This document shows positions 63,921 through 64,000 of a DNA stretch of 64,000 nucleotides, piece after piece. Numbering within the stretch: the first letter of the stretch is position 1; each line of letters begins with the position of its first letter. Under the pieces are notes generated by a model. That model was not told where the DNA came from and made no database searches. It worked only from the letters and a program-made list of their open reading frames with translations. The position numbers were made by a program, and so were the translations under genes. The stretch spans positions 1 to 64,000 of the forward strand of contig VCJN01003090.1 in the NCBI GenBank assembly GCA_006384855.1. Reading direction: 5' to 3'. The DNA is from Tetraselmis striata (Eukaryota > Chlorophyta > Chlorodendrophyceae > Chlorodendrales > Chlorodendraceae).

Positions 63921-64000
63921 GGGTAGCTGGAGCACTTACGCGCTTGCCGATGGTGCCGGTGCTCTCGTCGGCAGCCAGGATGCCCTTGCCCGCGGTAGCG
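61810..64000 (-). CDS. FBA: Class I fructose-bisphosphate aldolase (partial, runs off the window)
   Basis: Catalyses reversible cleavage of fructose 1,6-bisphosphate in glycolysis/gluconeogenesis and the Calvin cycle. Coding: 61810-62751 (final exon, 314 codons) and 63940 to beyond 64000. The upstream exon ends [19 protein letters not shown], the hallmark class I N-terminal motif. The junction CGC|CTG keeps the frame across a 1188-nt intron. The Schiff-base lysine lies in [12 protein letters not shown], and [11 protein letters not shown] is the phosphate-binding block. The C-terminus is YVKDYKY with the conserved final Tyr. Whether it is plastid or cytosolic cannot be told without the N-terminus. 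It is the only clear housekeeping gene in the window. Confidence 0.95.
62752..63939 (-). other. Aldolase intron, 1188 nt
   Basis: GTAAGT donor at 63939 and TTCCCCAG acceptor ending 62752. On the sense strand a long C run starts about 20 nt after the donor (plus-strand G run 63890-63919). No gene or TE motif is recognised in the rest. Confidence 0.9.

Overview
The window looks like nuclear DNA of a GC-rich unicellular alga, most likely a green (chlorophyte or prasinophyte) alga. The evidence is an intron-containing class I fructose-bisphosphate aldolase at the right end, canonical GT-AG introns in several genes, many eukaryotic transposable elements, and a Polinton-like virus (PLV) provirus of the kind known from green algae. 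Lineage is inferred from gene content only. Apart from the aldolase, almost everything is mobile or repetitive.

Layout. 1-4653: decayed Ty3/Gypsy retrotransposon (protease, RT, RNase H, integrase, chromo-like tail, right LTR), with a miniature LTR element (TRIM-like) inserted in RT. 4641-5333: orphan coding fragment between that LTR and a second TRIM-like element (5337-5768). 6338-8531: two-exon minus-strand gene resembling the N-terminal part of a Crypton-type tyrosine recombinase. 8561-14000 and 20575-30210: two copies of one CACTG-ended DNA transposon with a TNP2/CACTA-like transposase. The right copy keeps most transposase exons. The left copy has large deletions but keeps an intact antisense Cys-rich gene that is broken on the right. 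14914-15946: non-autonomous element with about 46-bp TIRs. 17455-19540: a pair of diverged repeats. 30661-35219: divergent gene pair, a broken Ulp1-like protease gene and a complete two-exon gene for a basic protein. 36010-38500: degenerate LINE with an RNase H signature.

39043-58792 is the main feature: a roughly 19.7-kb PLV provirus with TIRs of 1.54 and 1.34 kb. It carries a TV-Pol-like/SF3 helicase replication protein, small Zn-ribbon and basic proteins, a collagen-like fibre, tyrosine integrase, cytosine-C5 methyltransferase, two fibronectin/Ig-like surface proteins, putative penton, double-jelly-roll major capsid protein, a Gly/Ala-rich hydrophobic protein, a Gly-rich basic protein, FtsK/HerA-type packaging ATPase and a TIR-encoded gene. 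Replication genes lie on the left, integration and methylation in the middle, and a mostly leftward morphogenesis block on the right. Several core genes carry single lesions: no start codon for the capsid protein, Walker A Thr/Ser replaced by Met in the ATPase, an in-frame stop in the fibre, a frameshift in a penton-like gene, and a nonsense codon in the left TIR gene. This suggests a recent but decaying insertion.

58870-59485: tandem array of TRIM-like LTRs in reverse orientation. 59842-61433: complete non-autonomous LTR element with 208-bp LTRs, a perfect 5-bp target duplication and a half-initiator-tRNA (copia-type) primer site. 61810-64000: aldolase, minus strand, running off the window. 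Long poly-C/poly-G tracts are common in the host DNA, often just after 5' splice sites, and are nearly absent from the provirus.
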